Source of the DNA: Eubacteriaceae bacterium
GTDB lineage: Bacteria; Bacillota; Clostridia; Eubacteriales; Alkalibacteraceae
Direction of reading: 5' to 3'
DNA: 27,320 bases
Assembly: GCA_003446375.1 (NCBI GenBank)
Contig: DMAW01000025.1
Span: 1 to 27,320, forward strand
Shown here: positions 15,240-22,873 of the stretch, one piece after another
Layout: every line of letters starts with the position of its first letter
How positions within the stretch are numbered: position 1 is the first letter of the stretch
The notes under the pieces: model-generated
Told to the model about the DNA's origin: nothing
Database searches by the model: none
The model's input: the letters and a program-made list of their open reading frames with translations, nothing else
Position numbers and translations under genes: made by a program

Positions 15240-16268
15240 ATGAAAGATATAAATAATATGACTAAAGATGAACTGAGAAATGAATTCAAATCTTTAGGGC
15301 TACAAGCTTTTCGGGGAAACCAGGTTTTTAAATGGATAAATTCAGGCATTGAATCCTTGGAAGAAATAAACAATATATCAAAAAAAGACAAAGAGATCAT
15401 AGTTGAAAAGTACAGATTGAATAAAATAAAATTAATAAAAAAATATGAAGACGCCATAGATGGCACAAAAAAATACTTGTTTAGGCTTTCAGACAACAAT
15501 ATAATAGAAACGGTACTTATGAAATATAAATACGGTTACAGCATATGCATATCTTCACAAGCAGGGTGCAGAATGGGATGCGATTTTTGTGCGTCTACTA
15601 TTGAAGGGCTTGAAAGGAATCTAACTGCCGGTGAAATGTCAGACCAGATAATCACTGTTGAGAAACTTGAAAAAATACGTATCTCAAATATAGTAATAAT
15701 GGGAAGCGGAGAACCTTTGGACAATTATGACAACACTATAAAGTTCATAAATTTGGCAAATGACCCTGAGGGACTAAACAAGGGACAAAGACACATCACT
15801 CTATCTACTTGTGGGCTTGTACCGGAAATCTACAAATTAGCGGATCTGAAGTTGCAGATAAATTTATCTGTATCGCTTCACGCTCCAAGTGATAGCCTTA
15901 GAAAAAAGCTGATGCCAATAGCAAAAAAATATTCAATAAAAGAATTGATTGAGGCCTGCAACTATTATTACGGCAAAACGAATAGGAAGATAACTTTTGA
16001 ATATGCTATGATAAATAAAGTAAACGACACGGCAGAATGCGCAAGATTGCTTGTGGATCTCTTGAAAAAGATGGATAATGCAATGGTGAATCTTATACCG
16101 GTAAATGAGATAACTGAAAGAGAATTTAAAAAAAGCGCAAAGGATTCAGTGGAGTCTTTCAGTGAAATCTTAAAGCGAGGAAATATCAGTCATACTGTTA
16201 GAAGAAAGTTAGGTTCAGAAATAGAAGCTGCATGCGGTCAGCTTAGAAGAGGGCATATTAAGCCGTAA
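15240..16268 (+). CDS. rlmN: Dual-specificity RNA methyltransferase RlmN
   Basis: A 342-residue radical SAM methyltransferase, making 2-methyladenosine at A2503 of 23S rRNA and A37 of some tRNAs. The 4Fe-4S cluster ligands are C110, C114 and C117 in CRMGCDFCAST. The two mechanistic cysteines are also there: C103 (seven residues before the cluster) and C332 in EAACGQL near the C-terminus, the site that is itself methylated during the reaction. The N-terminal accessory domain is about 1-90. AAGGTG precedes the ATG. It lies between rsmB and the phosphatase gene, as in Bacillus. Confidence 0.97.
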   Translation: MKDINNMTKDELRNEFKSLGLQAFRGNQVFKWINSGIESLEEINNISKKDKEIIVEKYRLNKIKLIKKYEDAIDGTKKYLFRLSDNNIIETVLMKYKYGYSICISSQAGCRMGCDFCASTIEGLERNLTAGEMSDQIITVEKLEKIRISNIVIMGSGEPLDNYDNTIKFINLANDPEGLNKGQRHITLSTCGLVPEIYKLADLKLQINLSVSLHAPSDSLRKKLMPIAKKYSIKELIEACNYYYGKTNRKITFEYAMINKVNDTAECARLLVDLLKKMDNAMVNLIPVNEITEREFKKSAKDSVESFSEILKRGNISHTVRRKLGSEIEAACGQLRRGHIKP

Positions 16269-16279
16269 GGGGTGTAATC

Positions 16280-17026
16280 ATGGAAGTAGGATATGAAAGT
16301 CATATTGGTAAAATGAGGAAAATAAATCAAGATTCATACATGGTGGGAAAGACCATGGACGGGATGCCCTGTTTTGCAGTCGCTGATGGCCTGGGAGGTC
16401 ATAGAGGTGGAGAGACGGCAAGTAAAATGCTAATTGAAGAGTTAAGCGAGTTCTTATCAATGTTCAACGCTTCTGATCATATTTCTGAAAATAAGCTCGA
16501 ATATGTCTTGAAAGAGCAAATAAAAACTATCAATAAGCATATTCTGGAAAGAGGGAAGAAAGATGAAAGCCTCGCAGGAATGGGATCTACGCTTACATTT
16601 TGTGTAATTACAAGTGGAAAGCAAGTTCATGTATTTCATGTTGGAGACAGCAGGCTTTACAGAATCAGTCAAAAGGCAATGGAGAGGATGACAAGAGATC
16701 ATTCTTATGTTGAAGAATTGATCGAATCTGGTGAAATAACAAGAAGTGAAGCTGAGCATCATCCCAATAAAAATCTTTTGACTAGAGCTGTCGGAACAGA
16801 TGCCTCTCTTGAAGTGGATTATACAGTATTTGAACTGAATAAGGGGGATGCGGTTCTTATATGTAGCGATGGGCTAACAAATTATGTACCTGAAGATGAC
16901 ATAAGACAAATAATAACAGATAATACTTGCAGTCAAGGGGCTCAAAAGTTGATTCAAACTGCCAATGACAATGGCGGAGGAGACAATATAACTGCGATTG
17001 TATTCAAGCTGGAGGTGCACGGATGA
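16280..17026 (+). CDS. PP2C-type Ser/Thr phosphatase (Stp/PrpC)
   Basis: A 248-residue PPM-family phosphatase that reverses phosphorylation by the neighbouring PASTA kinase; known targets in relatives include the kinase itself, translation GTPases and division proteins. Metal-binding acidic residues are visible in INQDSY (D18), VADGLGGHRGGE (D36) and GGGDNITAIVF near the C-terminus; the block HVGDSRLYRI is typical. GGGGTG precedes the ATG. The stop overlaps the kinase start (ATGA), coupling the two. Confidence 0.96.
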   Translation: MEVGYESHIGKMRKINQDSYMVGKTMDGMPCFAVADGLGGHRGGETASKMLIEELSEFLSMFNASDHISENKLEYVLKEQIKTINKHILERGKKDESLAGMGSTLTFCVITSGKQVHVFHVGDSRLYRISQKAMERMTRDHSYVEELIESGEITRSEAEHHPNKNLLTRAVGTDASLEVDYTVFELNKGDAVLICSDGLTNYVPEDDIRQIITDNTCSQGAQKLIQTANDNGGGDNITAIVFKLEVHG

Positions 17027-18903
17027 AGGGAAGAGTATTGGCAAATAGGTATGAGTTGATTGAAACAGTAGGCCAAGGTGGAATGGCTATAGTTTACAAG
17101 GCTATGGATACCATTTTGCACAGGATAGTCGCCGTTAAAATACTAAAGCAAGAGTTTAATGAAAACGAACAATTCATTAAAAAGTTCAGAAGAGAGTCAC
17201 AGGCTGCTGCAAGCTTGTCTCACAATAACATCGTTAACGTATTTGATGTAGGCGTAGAAGACAATATCCATTTTATCGTCATGGAATATGTAGAAGGAGA
17301 CACGCTTAAGGAATATATCAAGAAAAAAGGCAAACTCAATTGGAAAGAGGCCGTATATATAGCCAAGCAGATTGCTTTTGCTCTGGATCATGCACATAAA
17401 AATAAAATCATACATAGAGATATTAAACCTCACAATATAATAATAAATGAAGAAACTATACCTAAAGTTACAGATTTCGGAATAGCACGAGCGATTACGA
17501 GCTCTACGATAACTTTGGTTGAAGAAACCATGGGCTCGGTTCACTACATATCACCGGAGCAGGCAAGAGGTGGATTCGTAGATGAAAGATCAGATCTTTA
17601 TTCCTTAGGCATTGTTTTGTACGAGATGCTCACTGGACGGGTTCCATTTGACGGGGATAATTCCATATCGGTAGCTATCAAGCACATTCAAGAAGAGATT
17701 GAGTTTAACGAAGATGATCTTGATGATATTCCTGAAAGCCTTGAAGATATTGTATTAAAACTGATAAGAAAAAACCCAAAAGAAAGGTACGAAAATGCAA
17801 AAGAGCTAGTCAAAGATTTAATAGCTGTTCAAAGCGGAGAAAAAATTGCCGGGAGACCTGGAAAAGAAACGAAAAAACCTGGGATACTGCCAGGCATTCT
17901 TGCCACATCAAAACCCAAATCCGTTTCTGAAAAGACAGCTGATGTTAAAGGCAAGGAAACAAAAATAAAAAAGACCACATTGTTGATAGTCGGGGGACTT
18001 ATACTGGCGTTTTTAGTGATTATATTTTTAGCCAGCACGTTATTTGCTGTAAAAGAAGTTTCAGTTCCTGAGATCGAAGGCATTGATATCGCAGAAGCTG
18101 TTCAAATGCTCGAAGCAGAAGGTCTCAAATATGAGATTGAAAATACGGAAAGCAGCTCAACTGTTCCTAAAGACTATGTAATTACTCAGAATCCTTCTGC
18201 GGGCACGATACTTAAAGAAGGACAAACTGTCAAACTTGTAGTAAGTGCAGGCCCTAAAGAGGTAGAAGTTCCTGATGTAATGGGAAAATTCGAGGTTGAA
18301 GGAGTTCAGGAGTTAGAAAATTTAAACTTTACGGTAAAAGAAATATCCAGACAATTCAATGATGAGGTTGAAAAAGACAAGATTTACGATCAAAATCCCA
18401 TGCCGGGATTAATGGTAAAAGAAGGCGCCGAGATAATAATATATGTCAGCAAAGGAAAGGACACAGCTGTGGTAGAAGATTTCACCGGCATGACTTTAGA
18501 AGATGCAAAGAAAGCAATAACTGACTTAGGACTTCAAGTTGGAGAGGTAAAGGAAGTCGTTAGTGATAAATACGATCAAGGAGTCGTTGAAAGTCAAGAT
18601 CCTAAACCCAATGCAGAAGTTGCTAAAAACAGTGTAGTCACATTAACCGTAAGCAAAGGAAAGCTGCAAACAAGAGATATAACCATAGATATAGGAAGCT
18701 ACATTGATTATGATGACGACGATGTACCAACAGTCAGCGTCAAGGTGACTCTTATTGACCAAGCCAGCAAATCTTCAGTAGTATACGATAAAAAACACAA
18801 AGCCAATGAGACCATAAGCGTGACACTTGAGGGGATTGGAGTACAATATTATCAATTGGAGATCGATGGAAATGAATTTGGTCCTGAGATAATAACTTTT
18901 TAG
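17023..18903 (+). CDS. PASTA-domain Ser/Thr protein kinase (PrkC/Stk type)
   Basis: A 626-residue transmembrane Hanks-type kinase. The cytoplasmic kinase domain (about 10-270) has the glycine loop GQGGMAIV, K39, E58, HRD at 131-133 and DFG at 151-153. A basic, Pro-rich linker leads to one transmembrane helix (about 319-341). Three PASTA repeats follow outside the cell (about 346-409, 413-477 and 481-546), expected to bind peptidoglycan fragments or lipid II; the third lacks the usual first proline. After the repeats come about 80 more residues, beta-prone with an acidic DDDD run near 564, which I do not recognise. Such kinases control wall growth, division and, in spore formers, germination. 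Its phosphatase is encoded directly upstream. Confidence 0.96.
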   Translation: MKGRVLANRYELIETVGQGGMAIVYKAMDTILHRIVAVKILKQEFNENEQFIKKFRRESQAAASLSHNNIVNVFDVGVEDNIHFIVMEYVEGDTLKEYIKKKGKLNWKEAVYIAKQIAFALDHAHKNKIIHRDIKPHNIIINEETIPKVTDFGIARAITSSTITLVEETMGSVHYISPEQARGGFVDERSDLYSLGIVLYEMLTGRVPFDGDNSISVAIKHIQEEIEFNEDDLDDIPESLEDIVLKLIRKNPKERYENAKELVKDLIAVQSGEKIAGRPGKETKKPGILPGILATSKPKSVSEKTADVKGKETKIKKTTLLIVGGLILAFLVIIFLASTLFAVKEVSVPEIEGIDIAEAVQMLEAEGLKYEIENTESSSTVPKDYVITQNPSAGTILKEGQTVKLVVSAGPKEVEVPDVMGKFEVEGVQELENLNFTVKEISRQFNDEVEKDKIYDQNPMPGLMVKEGAEIIIYVSKGKDTAVVEDFTGMTLEDAKKAITDLGLQVGEVKEVVSDKYDQGVVESQDPKPNAEVAKNSVVTLTVSKGKLQTRDITIDIGSYIDYDDDDVPTVSVKVTLIDQASKSSVVYDKKHKANETISVTLEGIGVQYYQLEIDGNEFGPEIITF

Positions 18904-18910
18904 GTGATTT

Positions 18911-19780
18911 ATGCGTAAAGGGAGAATCTTAAAAGGCATCGGAGGATTCTACTATGTAGAAACCTCCGATGGCCTTATAGAGTGCAAGGCAAGAGGGATA
19001 TTCAGAAACGAAAAAATCAAACCGTGCGTAGGAGATTTAGTTGAAATCACAGTTGACAATAAAGGCATTGGAATAATAGAGGCCATAAATCCAAGAGCTA
19101 GTCAGTTGATAAGGCCACCTGTGGCAAATATAACCCAGATGGTTGTGGTTTCGGCTATCGTAGAACCCAAGTTGAATTTTTCTTTATTGAACAGGATAAT
19201 CTTAAATGGTGAATTCAACAACTTGAGGATAGTAGCATGCTTTAATAAAAAAGATTTGATTTCTGATTTGCAAAGGCAAAATATTATCAATTCATTTAGA
19301 AATACAGGTTACAAAACAATCTTTACATCAGTAAAAAATGGCGATGGAATAGAAGATCTCAAAAGGGAGCTTGACGGCCATATTTCAGTTTTTTGTGGTC
19401 CGTCAGGTGTGGGAAAGTCATCTCTTATAAAGGCTATACTTCCTCATAGAAGCGAGGATTTGGAAATTGGGAGCTTAAGCGGAAAGGTAAAGAGGGGAAA
19501 GCATACAACAAGACATGTAGAACTATTCAAAACCGGTATAAATGGTTATCTTGCTGACACGCCGGGTTTTGGGAATATTGATTTGTCAAATATAGACCAA
19601 TACGGCTTGGAAGAACTTTTTCCTGAATTTGTTGACTTGAGGCAAGACTGTCGGTTTAAAGGATGCCTCCATATAAATGAACCTGAGTGCAAGGTGAAGG
19701 CGGAAGTTGGAATTAAAGTGTCATCAGAGAGGTATTCCTTCTATAAGGAAGCGCATATTGAGCTTTTAAACAAAAGATAG
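18911..19780 (+). CDS. rsgA: Ribosome small-subunit GTPase RsgA
   Basis: A 289-residue circularly permuted GTPase that acts late in 30S subunit maturation. An N-terminal OB fold (about 1-70) precedes the GTPase domain, in which the motifs appear in permuted order: G4 NKKD at 112-115, then the P-loop GPSGVGKS at 163-170, then G3 DTPG at 216-219. A C-terminal zinc knuckle has C247, C252, H254 and C260. The ATG is seven bases after the kinase stop, with AGGTG as ribosome site. In Bacillus rpe follows; here the thiamin pyrophosphokinase gene follows directly. Confidence 0.97.
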   Translation: MRKGRILKGIGGFYYVETSDGLIECKARGIFRNEKIKPCVGDLVEITVDNKGIGIIEAINPRASQLIRPPVANITQMVVVSAIVEPKLNFSLLNRIILNGEFNNLRIVACFNKKDLISDLQRQNIINSFRNTGYKTIFTSVKNGDGIEDLKRELDGHISVFCGPSGVGKSSLIKAILPHRSEDLEIGSLSGKVKRGKHTTRHVELFKTGINGYLADTPGFGNIDLSNIDQYGLEELFPEFVDLRQDCRFKGCLHINEPECKVKAEVGIKVSSERYSFYKEAHIELLNKR

Positions 19781-19795
19781 GGGAGTGTAGCGACA

Positions 19796-20440
19796 ATGAA
19801 AGGACTGCTTATTGCAAACGGTGAAATTGGAGATTCAATTTTTTACACCGATTTGATTGAAAATGGAAACTTTGACGTTATAATCTGTGCAGACGGAGGA
19901 GCAAACAATGCATTCAAATTGAAGATCAGTCCTGACTTTATTGTTGGAGATTTGGACTCCATAGACGAAAACGTAAAGATTCATTTTGAAGACGAGAAAG
20001 TTGAATTCATTAAGTTTCCACCTAAAAAAGACGAAACCGATGCAGAATTGGCATTGGAATATCTTGTAAAATCAGGTTGTAATAGAATAGTTATGATAGG
20101 TTGCACCGGAAAAAGAATAGACCATACTTTAGCCAATATCCATTTGCTATACGAGTTGGCTAAAAAAAATATAGAAGCCAATATTGTAGACGAATATAAT
20201 TCTATGGAAGTAATCCTTGAAAACAAGGTGCTGACAGATAAAAAAGGTTATACGATTTCATTGATTCCTTTGAGCGAATGTGTAAAAAAAATAACCCTGC
20301 AAGGGTTCTACTATCATTTGAATGAACAAGATTTGCACATGGGATCGTCCAGGGGAATAAGCAATGTCGTTACAGATGAGATCGCAAAAATAAAATTTGA
20401 AAGTGGAAAACTTCTCTTGGTATTTTCTCAAGGTAGCTGA
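19796..20440 (+). CDS. thiN: Thiamin pyrophosphokinase
   Basis: A 214-residue enzyme that transfers pyrophosphate from ATP to thiamin to give thiamin diphosphate. The sequence contains ADGGANNAFKL (from A32), VGDLDSID (around 51-55) and KDETDAELAL (around 78-87), the nucleotide- and metal-binding motifs of the family, followed by a C-terminal beta domain for thiamin. GGGGAG precedes the ATG. It is the last gene of its transcription unit, and a palindromic terminator follows. No TPP riboswitch is seen upstream; the spacer is only 15 bases. Confidence 0.95.
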   Translation: MKGLLIANGEIGDSIFYTDLIENGNFDVIICADGGANNAFKLKISPDFIVGDLDSIDENVKIHFEDEKVEFIKFPPKKDETDAELALEYLVKSGCNRIVMIGCTGKRIDHTLANIHLLYELAKKNIEANIVDEYNSMEVILENKVLTDKKGYTISLIPLSECVKKITLQGFYYHLNEQDLHMGSSRGISNVVTDEIAKIKFESGKLLLVFSQGS

Positions 20441-20470
20441 TAAATACAAAACCGAGATTTAGCAACCTTA

Positions 20471-20492
20471 AAAGGGGATTTAAATCCCCTTT
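20471..20492. terminator. Palindromic hairpin between convergent thiN and rpmB
   Basis: A perfect 22-base palindrome: AAAGGGGATTT followed by its complement. In RNA it would form a hairpin with GGGG/CCCC in the stem on either strand. The tails have only short U runs (UUUAUGAUU on the plus strand), so efficiency may be modest. It is placed correctly to stop both convergent genes. Confidence 0.75.
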
Positions 20493-20496
20493 ATGA

Positions 20497-20688
20497 TTAA
20501 AGCGCTCTTTCGATTTTGTTGCTTCTTAAACATCTTGTGCAAACGGAAATTCTCTTAGGAGTACCGTCTACCATGGCTCTTACTTTCTGCAAATTTGGAA
20601 GCCATACTCTTTTTGTATGTCTTACGGAGTGACTTATCTGATTTCCAGAAACGGAACCTTTTCCACAAACTTCGCATACTCTTGACAT
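20497..20688 (-). CDS. rpmB: 50S ribosomal protein L28, zinc-ribbon (C+) form
   Basis: A 63-residue L28. The core motif SGNQISHSVRHTKRVWLPN is recognisable, as is VDGTPKRISV. Four cysteines form two CxxC pairs, C5/C8 and C50/C53, so this is the zinc-binding C+ form; Bacillus subtilis L28 lacks these cysteines. The C+ form ties L28 to zinc supply, and many genomes keep a second, zinc-free copy under Zur control. It is the only minus-strand gene between thiN and asp23, with AAGGAGG at the ribosome site and its own strong promoter. Confidence 0.97.
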   Translation of the reverse strand: MSRVCEVCGKGSVSGNQISHSVRHTKRVWLPNLQKVRAMVDGTPKRISVCTRCLRSNKIERAL

Positions 20689-20703
20689 TTACAACCCTCC
20701 TTA

Positions 20704-20733
20704 GCTATAATTGCATAGCATTAGCATTATAGC
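20704..20733. promoter_or_regulatory. Inverted repeat overlapping the rpmB -10 box (operator-like)
   Basis: GCTATAAT (20704-20711) and ATTATAGC (20726-20733) are perfect eight-base inverted arms around 14 bases. The second arm contains the rpmB -10 hexamer. Since transcription should start near 20719, most of the upstream arm lies outside the RNA, so a DNA-binding site is more plausible than an RNA hairpin. Part of the symmetry could be chance in AT-rich sequence. No regulator can be named. Confidence 0.4.
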
Positions 20734-20754
20734 ATAATTCAAATTGCAGTTCAA
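20726..20754 (-). promoter_or_regulatory. Promoter of rpmB
   Basis: On the minus strand: -35 TTGAAC (20754-20749), a 17-base spacer, and -10 TATAAT (20731-20726) preceded by TGC, an extended -10 element. This is close to a consensus sigma-A promoter, about 38 bases upstream of the rpmB ATG, as expected for a highly expressed ribosomal protein gene. Confidence 0.85.
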
Positions 20755-20810
20755 GGCAAATTAGGTTGTGGCACGATAAAAATCATTGGATTCAAATATT
20801 TATTGATGAC

Positions 20811-20839
20811 TTGAATTTAATAACATGTTAAATTAAAAT
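20811..20839 (+). promoter_or_regulatory. Promoter of the asp23-fakA-recG operon
   Basis: -35 TTGAAT (20811-20816), a 17-base spacer and -10 TAAAAT (20834-20839), 31 bases before the Asp23-family ATG. A six-base inverted repeat, ATTCAA at 20790-20795 and TTGAAT over the -35 box, may be chance. The region between this promoter and that of rpmB (about 20755-20810) shows nothing else. Confidence 0.65.
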
Positions 20840-20870
20840 AATAATGTAGAGAAGATGAGGAGGAAAAATT

Positions 20871-21221
20871 ATGTCAGCTAAAATATACAATGAATTTGGA
20901 TATATCAATATTTCTGAAAACCTTATTGCCAATATAGCAGGTCTTTCGGCTACAGAGTGTTATGGCGTCGTAGGTATGGCATCGAAAAAAAGCACAGACG
21001 GAATAGTGGAGCTTCTTAAAGGTGAAAATTTAAGCAAAGGCGTGAAAATTATCCAAAAAGACGGCAAGGTCAGCATAGATTTGTATGTTATCATAGAATT
21101 TGGAGTGAAAATAAGCGTTGTAGCTGAAAATATTATAGAAAAAGTTAAATACAATGTCGAGAAACAGACTGGATTAAAGCTAGAAAAAATAAATGTCATA
21201 GTAGAAAGCGTCAGGGTATGA
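20871..21221 (+). CDS. Asp23/YloU family envelope-stress protein
   Basis: A 116-residue Asp23/Gls24-domain protein, matching Bacillus YloU in size and position. Typical features are the start GYINISENLIANIAGLSATE, the segment VSIDLYVIIEFGVKI and the C-terminal NVIVESVRV. In Staphylococcus Asp23 is a membrane-associated protein linked to envelope stress; YloU-type members are basal partners encoded before the DhaL/FakA protein, role unsettled. AGGAGG precedes the ATG, and the fakA homologue follows after 22 bases. Confidence 0.94.
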   Translation: MSAKIYNEFGYINISENLIANIAGLSATECYGVVGMASKKSTDGIVELLKGENLSKGVKIIQKDGKVSIDLYVIIEFGVKISVVAENIIEKVKYNVEKQTGLKLEKINVIVESVRV

Positions 21222-21243
21222 CAGCTTGAGGAGGTAATTCACA

Positions 21244-22866
21244 GTGGAAACCAAAGCGATAGACGGGATTTTATTAAAGAAAATGTTGATGGAAGCAGCT
21301 TTAAACCTTGACGCAAATAAAAAGACCGTAGATGATTTAAATGTATTTCCGGTGCCTGATGGAGATACGGGAACGAATATGTCCCTTACCATGCAGTATG
21401 CTGTCAGAGAAATTGAAAGCCTTCCGGAGGGCAATGTTTCAGAAATCAGCTCACTAACTTCAAGTGGAGCACTGATGGGAGCAAGAGGAAATTCCGGAGT
21501 GATATTATCGCAGCTGCTTAGGGGGTTTGCAAAGGGGTGTAAGGGCCATAAGGAGCTTGATATCCAAACTGCAGCACAAGCACTTCAATATGCGTCTGAT
21601 ATGGCATACAAGGCGGTAATGAAGCCTACTGAAGGCACCATACTGACAGTTGCCAGAGGGATGGCTGAATTTGCCATGTCAAGGAATAAAGATTATACAA
21701 ATATGGAAAATTTCTTGACAGACGTTATAAATGAAGGTAGAGCTGTTTTGGACAAAACACCGGATATGTTAAAAGTATTGAAAGATGCCGGGGTAGTAGA
21801 TGCAGGAGGAATGGGTCTAGTCTTTATTATGGAAGGCGCATTAAATGCGCTGACAGGAAAAGAGTCTAAATTTCAACAACCTGCCATCGAATGGGACAAA
21901 CCTGTTGAAGACAGGATAGAATCCCATGAGGATATAACTTTCGGTTATTGTACAGAGTTTATCATTATAGGCGACAATGATGAAAATGTGCGAGACCAAC
22001 TTGCTGATAAGTTTAAAGATTTAGGCGATTCTATCATAGTGGTTGGGGATGAAGAAAAGATAAAGGTGCATCTGCATACAGACAATCCTGACAAGGCTAT
22101 GGGGATGGCACTGGAAATAGGTTCTCTGACAAGGATTAAAATTGAAAACATGAGAGAACAAGTTCAAAATAAAGCAGTTAAAAAACCAGCAAAAGCTAGC
22201 GTAAAACCTTCGAAATACGGAGTGATAGCTGTCGCTTCAGGCGATGGTATAAAAAATTTGTTTGAAGACTTGGGAGTTGATGAAGTAATATTGGGAGGAC
22301 AGACAATGAATCCCAGCACCCAGTCTTTCATAGAAAAGATCGAAGAATTAAATGCAGAGAATATAATTATCTTGCCAAACAACAGCAACATAATCTTAGC
22401 GGCCAACCAATCAAAGGAAATAAGTAAAAAAAATGTCATCGTCATACCTACTAAGACAGTTCCACAAGGAATAACGGCTCTTTTAGAATTCAATCCGGAG
22501 CTGCTTCCAAATGACAATATGGATTTGATGACCGAAGCGGCAAGTGAAGTCAAGACAGGTCAAGTGACTTACGCAGTGCGGGATACGAGCTTTAAAGGCA
22601 AGGATATTAAACAAGGAGATATTATCGGGATATTTGACGGAGAAATAACCTGCGTAGGGAATGATCCGGAAGAGGTCTGTGGCGAATTATTAAATAAGAT
22701 GGTTGATGAATACAGCGAGTTGATATCCATTTATTACGGCGAAGATGTAAAAAAAGAGTCAGCTGAAAGTTTTTCTGCCTCTGTAGAAAGCTCATACGGA
22801 GAAATGGATGTAGAGTTGCACTGGGGAGGTCAACCTCTTTACTATTACATAGTTTCAGTAGAGTAG
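21244..22866 (+). CDS. FakA-like fatty-acid kinase / DhaL-domain protein (YloV)
   Basis: A 540-residue protein with an N-terminal DhaL (dihydroxyacetone-kinase L) ATP-binding domain (about 1-200) and a C-terminal DegV-like/EDD-related half (about 315-540). Metal-binding aspartates are in VPDGDTGTNM (D39, D41), and the nucleotide-loop blocks GARGNSGVILSQLLRG and GVVDAGGMGLVF are intact. FakA phosphorylates fatty acids held by FakB (DegV) proteins so they can enter phospholipid synthesis; no FakB gene is in this window. The start is GTG at 21244 with GAGGAGG upstream. It follows the Asp23 gene as yloV follows yloU. Confidence 0.94.
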   Translation: METKAIDGILLKKMLMEAALNLDANKKTVDDLNVFPVPDGDTGTNMSLTMQYAVREIESLPEGNVSEISSLTSSGALMGARGNSGVILSQLLRGFAKGCKGHKELDIQTAAQALQYASDMAYKAVMKPTEGTILTVARGMAEFAMSRNKDYTNMENFLTDVINEGRAVLDKTPDMLKVLKDAGVVDAGGMGLVFIMEGALNALTGKESKFQQPAIEWDKPVEDRIESHEDITFGYCTEFIIIGDNDENVRDQLADKFKDLGDSIIVVGDEEKIKVHLHTDNPDKAMGMALEIGSLTRIKIENMREQVQNKAVKKPAKASVKPSKYGVIAVASGDGIKNLFEDLGVDEVILGGQTMNPSTQSFIEKIEELNAENIIILPNNSNIILAANQSKEISKKNVIVIPTKTVPQGITALLEFNPELLPNDNMDLMTEAASEVKTGQVTYAVRDTSFKGKDIKQGDIIGIFDGEITCVGNDPEEVCGELLNKMVDEYSELISIYYGEDVKKESAESFSASVESSYGEMDVELHWGGQPLYYYIVSVE

Positions 22867-22873
22867 CATGTAA

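Noticed and set aside
16457..17544. Minus-strand open frames of about 100-115 codons opposite the phosphatase and kinase genes
   Set aside because: They lie fully antisense to conserved coding sequence, have no ribosome site, and their translations have no recognisable domain or sensible composition.
20441..20496. Riboswitch or thiamin-related regulation around thiN
   Set aside because: Only the palindromic terminator is present; the upstream spacer of thiN is 15 bases and cannot hold a TPP riboswitch.
22164..22553. A 129-codon minus-strand open frame opposite the FakA-like gene
   Set aside because: It is antisense to the conserved C-terminal domain, and its hydrophobic translation is what the opposite frame would give by chance.
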